The notes under the pieces were generated by a model, which worked only from the letters and a program-made list of their open reading frames with translations, searched no databases and was not told where the DNA came from. From NCBI RefSeq assembly GCF_018918345.1, contig NZ_JAHLQI010000003.1, positions 248,001-312,000 of the forward strand: 64,000 bases of DNA, given 5' to 3'. This stretch comes from Butyricicoccus intestinisimiae. GTDB taxonomy: Bacteria > Bacillota > Clostridia > Oscillospirales > Butyricicoccaceae. Within the stretch, counting starts at the first letter, position 1; every line of letters starts with the position of its first letter. Positions 49,476-58,286 of the stretch are shown in pieces. The translations under genes and the position numbers were made by a program.

Positions 49476-50345
49476 ATGTTAATTCCAGAAACCGGCGTGC
49501 ATCAGATTTCAGAACGATATTTTTTCACGCCATCTGCACTCGCGCGGGACTTATTTTATTATCCATCCCGCTGCGGGCACTACTTTTGTGACCACACGTA
49601 TTCCTTTAATCATCAGGACAAAGTTGCCCAGCAGAGCGATCACAACAATCATATCATGCTGCTTCTCATACAAAACGGCGCACTGGAGCTGAAAATTGAC
49701 GGCTGGGACATGCTCGCCACGCGCGGACAATTTGTGCTGTTTGACTGCCGCCACCCATACCAGTATCAGGCCTCGGACGGGTTTGAATTTATCTGGCTGC
49801 TGTTCAACGGACTGAATTCGTCCTCTTTTTATCAGCGCATCATCCGCTCACACGGCGGACACCATGTATTTTCGACTGCCTCGCTGCCGGAAATCTTACA
49901 GCTTTTAGATTCTCTGCTGAGCAGCTGCGCATCCGGGGAGCGCATGAGTGAAGCTGCCTATTCGCAGCTGCTGCACCGCATGCTGTGCCTGCTTCTTTTG
50001 ACGGAGAACCCGCCGGAAAAGGCAGAGACCGACCGCATCGCGCTTGCCATTCGCTACATGAACACGCATCTGTTTGAGCCGATCAATGTTGCCGCCGTTG
50101 CGGAATCCGTCAATTGGAGCCAGTCGCATTTTTCCCGCGAGTTCAAAGCGCACACCGGCTATTCTCCATATGAATACATCATTCTGCGCCGCATTGACAA
50201 GGCCAAACACATGCTGACCTCAACGCAGATGACCGTCAAGCAAATCGCCTACCACACCGGCTACAACAGCGAGGAAAACTTCATTCACAGCTTTCAGAAA
50301 AACGTCGGGTTGTCTCCGAGTTTATTTCGAAAGTATCCGATATAA
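49476..50345 (+). CDS. AraC-family transcriptional regulator
   Basis: 289 residues: N-terminal cupin-type sensor (about 20-150, with NHIMLLLIQNGALELKID and LFDCRHPYQYQASDGFEFIWLLF) and C-terminal double HTH (about 190-289: IALAIRYMNTHLFEPINVAAVAESVNWSQSHFSREFKAHTGYSPYEYIILRR, then TVKQIAYHTGYNSEENFIHSFQK). AGGAGG precedes the ATG. It is divergent from the isomerase gene and is likely its activator. The two adjacent AraC regulators (here and at 51537) probably respond to different substrates. Confidence 0.9.
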   Translation: MLIPETGVHQISERYFFTPSALARDLFYYPSRCGHYFCDHTYSFNHQDKVAQQSDHNNHIMLLLIQNGALELKIDGWDMLATRGQFVLFDCRHPYQYQASDGFEFIWLLFNGLNSSSFYQRIIRSHGGHHVFSTASLPEILQLLDSLLSSCASGERMSEAAYSQLLHRMLCLLLLTENPPEKAETDRIALAIRYMNTHLFEPINVAAVAESVNWSQSHFSREFKAHTGYSPYEYIILRRIDKAKHMLTSTQMTVKQIAYHTGYNSEENFIHSFQKNVGLSPSLFRKYPI

Positions 50346-50348
50346 AAC

Positions 50349-50379
50349 ATGCCGCAGAGCACACAGCTCTGCGGCATTT
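50349..50379. terminator. Convergent terminator between AraC gene and dehydrogenase gene
   Basis: ATGCCGCAGAGC/GCTCTGCGGCAT stem with ACACA loop. T tracts are short, so strength is uncertain. Confidence 0.6.
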
Positions 50380-50384
50380 GTGGT

Positions 50385-51395
50385 TTACTTGTAAAAATCC
50401 GGACGCGGACCGACTGCAATCGGCTCAATCTGTCCTTCATTCTGCTGTGCGCGCAGCAACGCATCCGCCGTGACATTGGCAATCACGCCGTCCCATGCAT
50501 TCGGGCCGGTCAGCTCACCGGCACGCACGGCGTCAATCCACTGCTGGATTTCCAAATCGTACGCGCGCATCCAATGGTTTTTCCAGTTTTCATCCAGCGG
50601 AATCGTCTGACCGCCGGATCTGCGCAGCAGCGGACGCGGCGGCTTCGGCAGGTCAATGACACCGTTTTCACAAACAATCTGACAGCTGATATCATAGCCA
50701 AACTGACAGTTGAGGAACACCTCAATCGTCGCAATCACACCGGACTTACAGCGAATGTGCATGATCTGCGGGTCCTTCAGCTCGGGATTTTTCTTGCCGG
50801 TCTGGCGCGGGAACATCACCTGTGCGCTCTCATAGCGTTCATTGAGCAGCCAATGAATGACGTCAATCTCATGAATCGCCGCATCGTAAACCGCCATTTC
50901 CGTGGTAAATCCGTCATCCACTTCCGGAAACCAGTGCGAGCAGCGCAGATACAGCGGCGCGCCAAATTCGCCGGAGTCCAGCAAGTCTTTGACCTGTGTA
51001 TACGACTCATCAAATCGACGCATAAAGCCGACCTGAATCAGCTTTTTTCCCAGTTCCATCTCGATTTCCGCCAGCTCCAGAGAATCCTCTGCCGTTGTCG
51101 TCAGCGGCTTTTCGCAGAAAATCGGCTTGCCTGCTTCCAGCGCCTGAATCACCGTTTCCTTGTGTGCAAATGCCGGCGTGGTGCAAATGATTGCATCGAC
51201 ATCCGGATCATTGACCAAATCCGCACTGTTGCTATACACCGTTGCGCCCAACGGATCACCCACCTGATGGGCACCCTCCACATAAAGATCCGATACAGCA
51301 ACGACCTTGCCGCCGGCAAGTCTGTTGGTAATTCGGTTAATATGTTCGCGTCCAATGGCGCCGCATCCGACGACGCCAATTCTTAACAATTCCAT
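50385..51395 (-). CDS. Gfo/Idh/MocA-family NAD(P)-dependent dehydrogenase
   Basis: 336 residues, distantly related to IolG here. Rossmann motif LRIGVVGCGAIGREHINR, the family Lys in IFCEKPLTTTAED, QVGFMRRFDESY, and the catalytic region DAAIHEIDVIHWLL with His. Probably oxidises a cyclitol or sugar to its keto form; scyllo-inositol or another inositol isomer is possible. Promoter with perfect TATAAT; GGAGG before the start. Convergent to the AraC gene and on the same strand as the second AraC gene. Confidence 0.85.
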   Translation of the reverse strand: MELLRIGVVGCGAIGREHINRITNRLAGGKVVAVSDLYVEGAHQVGDPLGATVYSNSADLVNDPDVDAIICTTPAFAHKETVIQALEAGKPIFCEKPLTTTAEDSLELAEIEMELGKKLIQVGFMRRFDESYTQVKDLLDSGEFGAPLYLRCSHWFPEVDDGFTTEMAVYDAAIHEIDVIHWLLNERYESAQVMFPRQTGKKNPELKDPQIMHIRCKSGVIATIEVFLNCQFGYDISCQIVCENGVIDLPKPPRPLLRRSGGQTIPLDENWKNHWMRAYDLEIQQWIDAVRAGELTGPNAWDGVIANVTADALLRAQQNEGQIEPIAVGPRPDFYK

Positions 51396-51446
51396 GTTCT
51401 GCCTCCATTATCATCCAGGTTCTATGCTGTATCAGCTTCTATCCTG

Positions 51447-51475
51447 ATTATACGGATTTTCCCGCCGGTTTGCAA
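51447..51475 (-). promoter_or_regulatory. Promoter of the Gfo/Idh/MocA dehydrogenase
   Basis: Minus strand: TTGCAA (51470-51475), spacer 17, perfect TATAAT (51447-51452). Confidence 0.8.
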
Positions 51476-51536
51476 TATCCTTCCGCCGTTTTCCCGCAAC
51501 CCATCAGCATATCATCCAAATGTTCTATACTTATCA

Positions 51537-52403
51537 TCAGGTCTTGTGCGTTCCGGCAATGCCCCGAATTATCTTCCGATAGTCTCCCGGCGATCGGCCG
51601 ACGTGCTTTCGGAACACGGAAGTAAAATAGGTGTAGCTGCTGTACCCGCACTGCAGGGCAATGCGCTGTATGGATTGGTCTGTCGAGGCGAGCAGCGCCT
51701 GCGCCCGCGCGATGCGGCGGCGCGTAATGTACTGCACCGGTGTACAGCCTGCGCCCGCCAAAAATACGCGATCCAAATGGTATTTGCTCACACCCATCGC
51801 CTGCGCGATGCCGTCCAGTGTCAGCGGCTCAGTATAATGCCGATCCAGATACAATTGCGTGCGAATGCCGAGACTATACCGCGCCTGCTCAATCTGTTCC
51901 TCTGCCGCGCGCTGCAGGCGCAGCGCCAGTAAAATTGCCGCCGCAGACAGATAGCTGCAAATCTCCTGACTCTGTTCGTGCGCATCCTGCGCCGCCTGCA
52001 TGAGCGACAGCAAAATTTGCTCCAGTGCTTGGCTGCCCTCTCCGGCGTGTACAATCGGGCGTTCCCTCTGCTCCAGAAAGCAATTTTCCTCTCGTCCGCG
52101 GCACAGCAGGCGGGTAAATCCGCAGGAAATCACCGTTGCCTGCTCTCCGTCCTGCGTCCAGCAGGCATGCGGCTCTCCCGCCGAACACAAAACAAAGTCA
52201 CCTGCCTGCACGGCTTCCTGTCCGCCCGCAACGCGAACCTGACAGCTTCCCTTTTGTATCAGAATCAGCTCCGCATGGTCTGCATGAAAGTGCTCCGCCT
52301 GCCTAGTCTCATGCAGCTGCACGCATTCAATATGCAGCAGCACCGGCAGCCTGCCTTCTTCGAATCCGCCTCTGCCGATTCCCTGTGTGATATATTCCAG
52401 CAT
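51537..52403 (-). CDS. AraC-family transcriptional regulator (second)
   Basis: 288 residues from the ATG at 52403, which follows AAAGGGG; the longer frame has no support. N-terminal cupin-type domain (VLLHIECVQLHETRQAEHFHADHAELILIQKGSC) and C-terminal double HTH (about 185-288: LYLDRHYTEPLTLDGIAQAMGVSKYHLDRVFLAGAGCTPVQYITRRRI, then SIQRIALQCGYSSYTYFTSVFRKHVG). The -10 TATAAT is at 52437-52442. It may control the dehydrogenase downstream on the same strand or the divergent ABC operon. Confidence 0.9.
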   Translation of the reverse strand: MLEYITQGIGRGGFEEGRLPVLLHIECVQLHETRQAEHFHADHAELILIQKGSCQVRVAGGQEAVQAGDFVLCSAGEPHACWTQDGEQATVISCGFTRLLCRGREENCFLEQRERPIVHAGEGSQALEQILLSLMQAAQDAHEQSQEICSYLSAAAILLALRLQRAAEEQIEQARYSLGIRTQLYLDRHYTEPLTLDGIAQAMGVSKYHLDRVFLAGAGCTPVQYITRRRIARAQALLASTDQSIQRIALQCGYSSYTYFTSVFRKHVGRSPGDYRKIIRGIAGTHKT

Positions 52404-52541
52404 ACGGCATCCCCTTTCCATTCTCTGCATACATTGATTATATCGTGTTTCCCGTGTATTTGTACAGCAATCCATGCGAATTGTTCACACAACAAACACA
52501 CGCGCGTGCTACGATTAGGCAAGTAACGAGGATATTTGCAG

Positions 52542-52564
52542 CATGTGCACCAATTGTGCACATG
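52542..52564. promoter_or_regulatory. 9-5-9 palindrome before the ABC transporter operon
   Basis: CATGTGCAC-CAATT-GTGCACATG, a perfect inverted repeat, ends 24 bases before the start codon of the ATPase gene. It may be an operator or a hairpin near the ribosome site. Confidence 0.5.
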
Positions 52565-52588
52565 ATTTCTGCTAACAGGAGGAACCTT

Positions 52589-53608
52589 ATGATACAAGTA
52601 CAGGGGCTTACCCGCCGGTACGGCGACACGGTTGCCGTATCCGGTCTTTCTTTTTCCGTGCAGGAGGGAGAGATTGTCGGTTTTCTCGGCCCAAACGGCG
52701 CCGGAAAAACCACAACTATGAATATGATCACCGGCTGCCTGCGCCCGACCGCAGGCACCGCAGTGCTCGGCGGCTTTGACATCGACACGGATGCCGATCA
52801 GGCGCGCAAGATGATTGGATATTTGCCGGAAAATCCGCCGCTCTATCCGGATATGACGGTTTCGGAATATCTGGAGTTCGTCTATGCGCTGAAAAAGTGC
52901 ACGCTCCCCAAGGACGAGCATCTCGCGCAGGTGTGCGGCATGACCGGCTTGACGGAAGTATCCGGCAGACTCATCCGCAATTTGTCCAAGGGCTATCGCC
53001 AGCGCACCGGTCTGGCACAGGCGCTCATCGGCGACCCGAAGGTTTTGATTCTCGACGAGCCGACTGTCGGTCTCGACCCGAAGCAGATTATTGAAATCCG
53101 AGAGACCATCCGTTCTCTCAGCCAAAAACACACGGTTATTTTATCCAGCCACATTCTACCGGAAGTGCAGGCGGTCTGCGACCGGATTTTGGTCATTCAC
53201 CACGGCAAAATTGTCGCAGACGGCACGCCAGCTGAGCTGAGCGACCGCATGGAGGGCGCAGAACAGCTGGAAATGACCATTGAAGGCACAGCAGACGATA
53301 TTTTGCGCATTTTGCGCGCCGTTCCGAGTGTCGCTGAAGCAATCTGCGTCCATGAGGACGGCAAAAAGTCGGTGTACCGCATCACGGCGGAGCCGGATGC
53401 CGATGTGCGCCGCGATGTCTTTGACGCACTGAGTCAAAACCGCATGGCAATCCTGTCCATGCAGCAGGTGGAACTCAGCTTGGAGCAGATTTTCTTGGAG
53501 CTGACCGATTCCGACGAGACAGAAACACCGGCACAACCACAGCCGGATGCCGAGCCAAAGAAGAAAAAACGCCGGCTGTTCGGCAGAAAGCGAGGGGATG
53601 ACAAGTGA
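52589..53608 (+). CDS. ABC transporter ATP-binding protein (Gld/Nos-type export operon)
   Basis: 339 residues. The ATG at 52589 follows AGGAGG; the frame upstream of it is non-coding. Walker A GPNGAGKTTTMN, Q loop, signature LSKGYRQRTGLAQAL, Walker B VLILDEPTVGLDP, switch His in ILSSHILPE. The C-terminal extension (about 220-339) has a regulatory domain and a Lys/Arg-rich tail (KKKKRRLFGRKRG). It belongs to the ABC-2 exporter class, next to a permease and two partner proteins. The transported substance is unknown. Confidence 0.9.
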   Translation: MIQVQGLTRRYGDTVAVSGLSFSVQEGEIVGFLGPNGAGKTTTMNMITGCLRPTAGTAVLGGFDIDTDADQARKMIGYLPENPPLYPDMTVSEYLEFVYALKKCTLPKDEHLAQVCGMTGLTEVSGRLIRNLSKGYRQRTGLAQALIGDPKVLILDEPTVGLDPKQIIEIRETIRSLSQKHTVILSSHILPEVQAVCDRILVIHHGKIVADGTPAELSDRMEGAEQLEMTIEGTADDILRILRAVPSVAEAICVHEDGKKSVYRITAEPDADVRRDVFDALSQNRMAILSMQQVELSLEQIFLELTDSDETETPAQPQPDAEPKKKKRRLFGRKRGDDK

Positions 53609-54309
53609 ATGCCATAAAAAAACGCGATATGCAGGGATTTTTCCGTTCCCCGCTCGGATATGTTTACATCGGCGCGTATCTCGCCGTGATGAATCTCTAT
53701 TTCTTTGCAACTTGTGTGTTGTCCTCTTCCAGTGACGTCGGCAGCGTCTTTTCCAACATGCTCATTGTCTTTTTGTTCCTCATGCCGATTTTGACCATGC
53801 GGCTGTTCAGCGAGGAATACAAGCAGGGCACAGACAAACTGCTGCTCACCGCACCGGTCAGCGTGTGGGAAATCGTGTTTGGCAAATTTTTCGCCACGAT
53901 GGGCGTGCTGCTGCGCGCACTCGCCTGCACGATTCCTTGGCTGATTATCATTGCGATTTTCGGCACGCCGTCTTGGCCGACCATTCTCGGCTGTTATGTC
54001 GCCGTCATTTTTGCCATTTCGATTTTTGCCGCCATGGGCTTATTTTTGTCCAGCCTGACCGAAAGCCAGCTCATCGCTGCGGTGTTATCATTTGCCCTGT
54101 TTCTCGGCTTATATATCGTAGATATGCTGAGCTACTCTCTGGGAACCAGCACGCTGCTCGGCGAGCTGCTGAGCTGGCTGTCTATTTTCACCCGTTACGA
54201 TACATTTATGTCGGGAGAATTTTCGCTCGGCAATTTGATTTATTTCATCTCTCTCACCGGTCTGTTTTTGTATTTAACCGCCCGCGTGATCGAGCGCCGC
54301 AGAATGTGA
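53605..54309 (+). CDS. ABC-2 type permease (GldF-like)
   Basis: 234 residues, six predicted membrane helices. MQGFFRSPLGYVYIGAYLAVMNLYFF at the N-terminus and the conserved FLMPILTMRLFSEEYKQGTDKLLLTAPVSVWEIV segment are typical of ABC-2 permeases such as GldF. Its start overlaps the ATPase stop by four bases, so the two are translationally coupled. It probably forms the transmembrane channel of the exporter. Confidence 0.9.
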   Translation: MNAIKKRDMQGFFRSPLGYVYIGAYLAVMNLYFFATCVLSSSSDVGSVFSNMLIVFLFLMPILTMRLFSEEYKQGTDKLLLTAPVSVWEIVFGKFFATMGVLLRALACTIPWLIIIAIFGTPSWPTILGCYVAVIFAISIFAAMGLFLSSLTESQLIAAVLSFALFLGLYIVDMLSYSLGTSTLLGELLSWLSIFTRYDTFMSGEFSLGNLIYFISLTGLFLYLTARVIERRRM

Positions 54310-54322
54310 GGAGGTGTGCGCC

Positions 54323-55822
54323 ATGTTCAACAAACAAAAAAAGCAGACAGAAAAGACACTGGTTTTGACGCCGGAACAAAAGGCACAGCGCCGCAAAAAG
54401 CTGCGCCGCGTGTCAGTCTCCGCAGGCAGTCTCGCCGTCACACTGGTCGCTGTGATTCTCGTCAATCTGATTGCCACCAGCCTGACGGATAAATTTGATT
54501 TAAATCTCGATTTGACATCCAATCAGTTGTATCAGATTTCCGATGACACCAAATCTGCGCTGTCCGATTTGAAGGGCTCTGTGACGATTACCGTCTTGGC
54601 AGATGAGGACGATTTCAAGAAGGATACCTATTACGACACCGTTTACAAGCTGCTGAACAAATATACGCAGCTCGCGAGAGACAACCTGACTGTCACCTAC
54701 ATCAATCCATACACCAATCCGAACGCCGTGAGCAAATACAGCAATCTCGCGTCCTCTATTACCACCGGCAGCGTGATCGTTTCGTGCGGCGACAACACCC
54801 GCGTGCTCAACACCAGTGATTTTTACTCTACCGAGGCGAGTTCTTCGTACTCCGGATACTATGATGTGACCGGTTTTCAGGGCGAGCAGGCATTGACCTC
54901 TGCCATTTTGTCCGTCACCAGTGAGGAAACCCCGGGAATGTACGTCCTGCAGGGACACAACGAGAGCATTTCCACCAGTCTGTCCACGCTGTTCACCTCG
55001 GCGGGCTACACGGCAAACACGCTGAATCTGACGGAAGAAAAAAAGATTCCGGACGATGCCTCTGTTCTCGTGCTCAGTCTGCCGCAGACCGACTACACCG
55101 AGGACGAAATCAATCTGATTGACGCCTTTGTCAAAAACGGCGGCGATTTGATGGTATTTGACAGCACATCCAGCCCGACCGACCTGCCGGTTTTGTACTC
55201 CTACCTCAAAGAATGGGGCATCACGGTCAATTCCGACATGGTGTTGGACTCCAAGTATAATATTGACGAGGCAACCGATGTTCTCGCTCAGCTGACGGAT
55301 TCCGATGCCAACAGCGATATTTCCGATTCGGATCAGACGCTGGTAGCGCCAAGCGCCAAGTCTCTGACCGCGCAGCTGCCGGATTCCACGACCGACCGCA
55401 CGGTGGAAACTCTGATGGAAAGCCGCGACAGCTCGTATTCCAAGGTATTGTCCTCGGACACCAGCTACGACAGCTATGACAAGGCAGACGGCGATACCGA
55501 TGGCCCGTTTGCGCTGGCAGCGCTGGCACAGTACACCGGCAACGACAAAAACGGTCAGGTATTCGTTTGCTCCGCCGGCATCATGATGTCGGACGATCTG
55601 ATGAACGCATCCAGCCTCATGAACCATTCGTTCCTAAACAATGTGCTGGGTCAGATGCAGCCGGAGGTAACCTCGGTTTCCATTCCGTCCAAGAGCCTGT
55701 CCTCTGAACCGCTCGTCATCAGCACAACCGCAGAGTTCTTTGTATTCCTCATTCTGTTCCTCATTCCTGTTGCCATGTTTGTGGGCGGCATTGTTGTCTT
55801 TGTTCGCCGGAGGAAGCTGTAA
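54323..55822 (+). CDS. GldG-like ABC-type uncharacterised transport protein
   Basis: 499 residues from the ATG at 54323 behind GAGGAGGTG; the track start at 54314 is less likely. N-terminal membrane helix (about 33-55), large extracytoplasmic domain (KFDLNLDLTSNQLYQISDDTK, TVTYINPYTNPNAVSKYSNL, GMYVLQGHNES, VLSLPQTDYTEDEINLIDAFVKNGGDLMVF) and C-terminal helix (about 470-492). This is the ABC_transp_aux domain of GldG. It ends four bases into the next gene's start (TAATG). Confidence 0.88.
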   Translation: MFNKQKKQTEKTLVLTPEQKAQRRKKLRRVSVSAGSLAVTLVAVILVNLIATSLTDKFDLNLDLTSNQLYQISDDTKSALSDLKGSVTITVLADEDDFKKDTYYDTVYKLLNKYTQLARDNLTVTYINPYTNPNAVSKYSNLASSITTGSVIVSCGDNTRVLNTSDFYSTEASSSYSGYYDVTGFQGEQALTSAILSVTSEETPGMYVLQGHNESISTSLSTLFTSAGYTANTLNLTEEKKIPDDASVLVLSLPQTDYTEDEINLIDAFVKNGGDLMVFDSTSSPTDLPVLYSYLKEWGITVNSDMVLDSKYNIDEATDVLAQLTDSDANSDISDSDQTLVAPSAKSLTAQLPDSTTDRTVETLMESRDSSYSKVLSSDTSYDSYDKADGDTDGPFALAALAQYTGNDKNGQVFVCSAGIMMSDDLMNASSLMNHSFLNNVLGQMQPEVTSVSIPSKSLSSEPLVISTTAEFFVFLILFLIPVAMFVGGIVVFVRRRKL

Positions 55823-57282
55823 TGCGAAAAAATACCAAGCGGCTGCTTTTGGGTCTGGTCGCCGTCGCCATTCTCGGCGGTGTTTACGCCGGACTCATGC
55901 ACATGCCGGACGAACAGGACACATCCAGCGAGAGCAAAACGCTGGTGTCTGCGGACGCAGATGCATTGTCCAGCATTCATGTCGCGCTGAGCGGCGGCGA
56001 TGATTACACGCTGACCAGTACAACAAAAAACAAAAAGACCACCTATACCATGTCCGGCACGCAGGACACCAGCGCATACAGCGACAGTCTGATGCAAAAC
56101 CTCTTTTCCACCGCCAGCTCCATCTCCGGCACCGTGGTTGAGGAATCCTGCTCGGATTTATCAAAATACGGTCTGGCGGGCAGCGATTCCATCAGTACCG
56201 TAGCGATTACCGATACAGACGGCAAAACCACCACCCTGCGGTTTGGTGTATCCAGTGATGTCGTGAGCGGCACCTATTGCAATCTAGACGGCAAAACCGA
56301 TGTCTATCTAGTGGACAGCGACACAGCATCTGCTCTGTTGGAGCAGGAATCCTATTACCGCAACCTGACCGTGCTCGGCAGCTATTACAGCTTATCTTCC
56401 GAGCTGCAAAGTCTGACCGTCGATGCGCTTGCAGACGGAACGGTTCTGACCGTGCAGGCGCGGGACACCTCCGACATGGATGAGACAACCGCCAAAGCCT
56501 ATTCTGATTTTGTCTTTACCGCACCGGAATCCTGCGATGCAGACGATTCCGAGCTGAAAAACGGCTTGTTGTCCGACTTACAGACGCTGCTCACCGCACA
56601 GTCGATTGCCGCAGACAATCCATCGGATTTGAGTCCATACGGCTTGGACAATCCAACCGCCCGCGTACACATCAAAACCAACAGCATGGATGCCACGGTT
56701 CTCATCGGCAGCGTCACAGACGACAACAGCGGCCGCTATGTCATGAAAGAAGGCGGTTCCACGGTCTTTGTGTCCGATGCTTCCGGCTGCGGCTTTCTCA
56801 GTGACGATTGGAGCGATTGGCGCTCTGCCAATTTGATGCCGTTCTCGCTGAACGAAGTGTCTCAAATTACCGTCACACAAAACGGCACCACACACGCGGT
56901 TGCCGTGACGCAGGAAGCTTCTGACGAGGAGGATGCTGACGCCGAGAGCGAAGACAGCTCCAACACAGACAGCAGTGATACGGATTCCTCCGATGTCTCT
57001 CAAACCGCCGCACTGGACGGAGAGACCATGAGCACGGAAGCCTTGCAGCAACTGTATGCCGCATTGGATTCCGTCAATTACACGCGCATTGTCGACGCCC
57101 CAACTGCACAGCAGGCGCAAGCAACGGTCACGCTGACGATGACGGACGGCACGACCCGTTCGCTATCGTTCGCCAAGGGCGGTTCTCGGGAATATCTGGT
57201 CAGCGTAAACGGCGGCGCCTACGCCTACGGCGTGCAGCAGGACGAACTGACCAGTATCACTGACGCACTGACAACGAAGTAA
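55822..57282 (+). CDS. DUF4340-type extracytoplasmic protein of the Gld-like operon
   Basis: 486 residues. One N-terminal membrane helix (about 8-26), then repeated beta-rich modules with the pattern YGLAGSDSISTVAITDTDGKTTTLRFG and YGLDNPTARVHIKTNSMDATVLIG, typical of DUF4340. A Ser/Asp/Glu-rich linker occupies about 370-400. It is translationally coupled to the GldG-like gene. Its function is unknown; the four-gene order ATPase-permease-GldG-DUF4340 is a conserved exporter cassette. Confidence 0.85.
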   Translation: MRKNTKRLLLGLVAVAILGGVYAGLMHMPDEQDTSSESKTLVSADADALSSIHVALSGGDDYTLTSTTKNKKTTYTMSGTQDTSAYSDSLMQNLFSTASSISGTVVEESCSDLSKYGLAGSDSISTVAITDTDGKTTTLRFGVSSDVVSGTYCNLDGKTDVYLVDSDTASALLEQESYYRNLTVLGSYYSLSSELQSLTVDALADGTVLTVQARDTSDMDETTAKAYSDFVFTAPESCDADDSELKNGLLSDLQTLLTAQSIAADNPSDLSPYGLDNPTARVHIKTNSMDATVLIGSVTDDNSGRYVMKEGGSTVFVSDASGCGFLSDDWSDWRSANLMPFSLNEVSQITVTQNGTTHAVAVTQEASDEEDADAESEDSSNTDSSDTDSSDVSQTAALDGETMSTEALQQLYAALDSVNYTRIVDAPTAQQAQATVTLTMTDGTTRSLSFAKGGSREYLVSVNGGAYAYGVQQDELTSITDALTTK

Positions 57283-57291
57283 TATGAAAAA

Positions 57292-58232
57292 ATCCTTCCT
57301 CTTTGAGGAAGGTAGCACGGCGCAAGCCGTGACGGAAGGAGCAGCACGCGAGCAAGTCCATATGCGAATCAACTTGGTTCGTCAGGCGTACAGTTCGCAC
57401 CGGCTTCTTGGCTCTCCCTTTGGGAGAGCTGGCATTTGCAGGGCAAATGACTGAGAGGGCAGCGCACAGGCAGGTTCGTGTCAGGGCGAATTTGAAAAAC
57501 TATGTCAGCTGGTATTAGCCCTCTCTGTCGCTGCGCGACATCTCTCCCAAGGTGAGAGACAAGATTGGTCTGTGCGTAAAACCAGAGCCTTCCTCTTTGA
57601 GGAAAGTGGCACGGCGCAAGCCGTGACGGAAGGAGCAGCACGCGGGCAAGTCCGTATGCGAATCAACTTGGTTCGTCAAGCGTACAGTTCGCACCGGCTT
57701 CTTGGCTCTCCCTTTGGGAGAGCTGGCATTTGCAGGGCAAATGACTGAGAGGGCAACACGTTGACAAATTCGTATCAGGATAAATCTTCAAAAACATGCT
57801 GACTGGTATTAGCCCTCTCTGTCGCTGCGCGACATCTCTCCCAAGGGGAGAGACAAGTTTGGTCTGTGCGTAAAACCAAAGCCTTCCTCTTTGAGGAAGG
57901 TGGCACGGCGCAAGCCGTGACGGAAGGAGCAGCACGCGAGCAAGTCCGTATGCAAATAACTTGGTTCGTCAAGCGTACAGTTCGCACCGGCTTCTTGGCT
58001 CTCCCTTTGGGAGAGCTGGCATTTGCAGGGCAAATGACTGAGAGGGCAGCGCACAGGCAGGTTCGTGTCAGGGCGAATTTGAAAAACTATGTCAGCTGGT
58101 ATTTGCCCTCTCTGTCGCTGCGCGACATCTCTCCCAAAGGGAGAGACAAGTTTGGTCTGTGCGTAAGAGGGAGCCCGCCCTCTCTGTCGCTGCTCGACAT
58201 CTCTCCCAAGGGGAGAGACAAGATAAAAATAC
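57292..58232 (+). repeat. Palindromic repeat block 5: tandem array of three 294-bp units
   Basis: The CCTTCCTC module recurs at 57294, 57588 and 57882, exactly 294 bases apart both times. Each unit has the same module order as block 1. A fourth, partial copy (TCTGTCGCTGC plus TCTCCC/GGGAG) ends at about 58230. The copies differ by scattered substitutions. It separates the Gld-like operon from dnaJ. Confidence 0.93.
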
Positions 58233-58235
58233 GCA

Positions 58236-58265
58236 CAAAAAAACTCCCTTTCGGGAGTTTTTTGC
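58236..58265 (-). terminator. Terminator of the heat-shock operon
   Basis: AAACTCCC/GGGAGTTT stem with TTTC loop, bounded by T tracts on the minus strand. Confidence 0.85.
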
Positions 58266-58286
58266 GTTCTATTCAGATATTACTCT

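Noticed and set aside
57292-58232. Repeat array read as CRISPR or as protein genes
   Set aside because: The 294-bp unit is far too long for a CRISPR repeat, has no short unique spacers and no cas genes. The ORFs inside it (sequences like LSLRDISPRGRD) recur in every repeat block and in both orientations.
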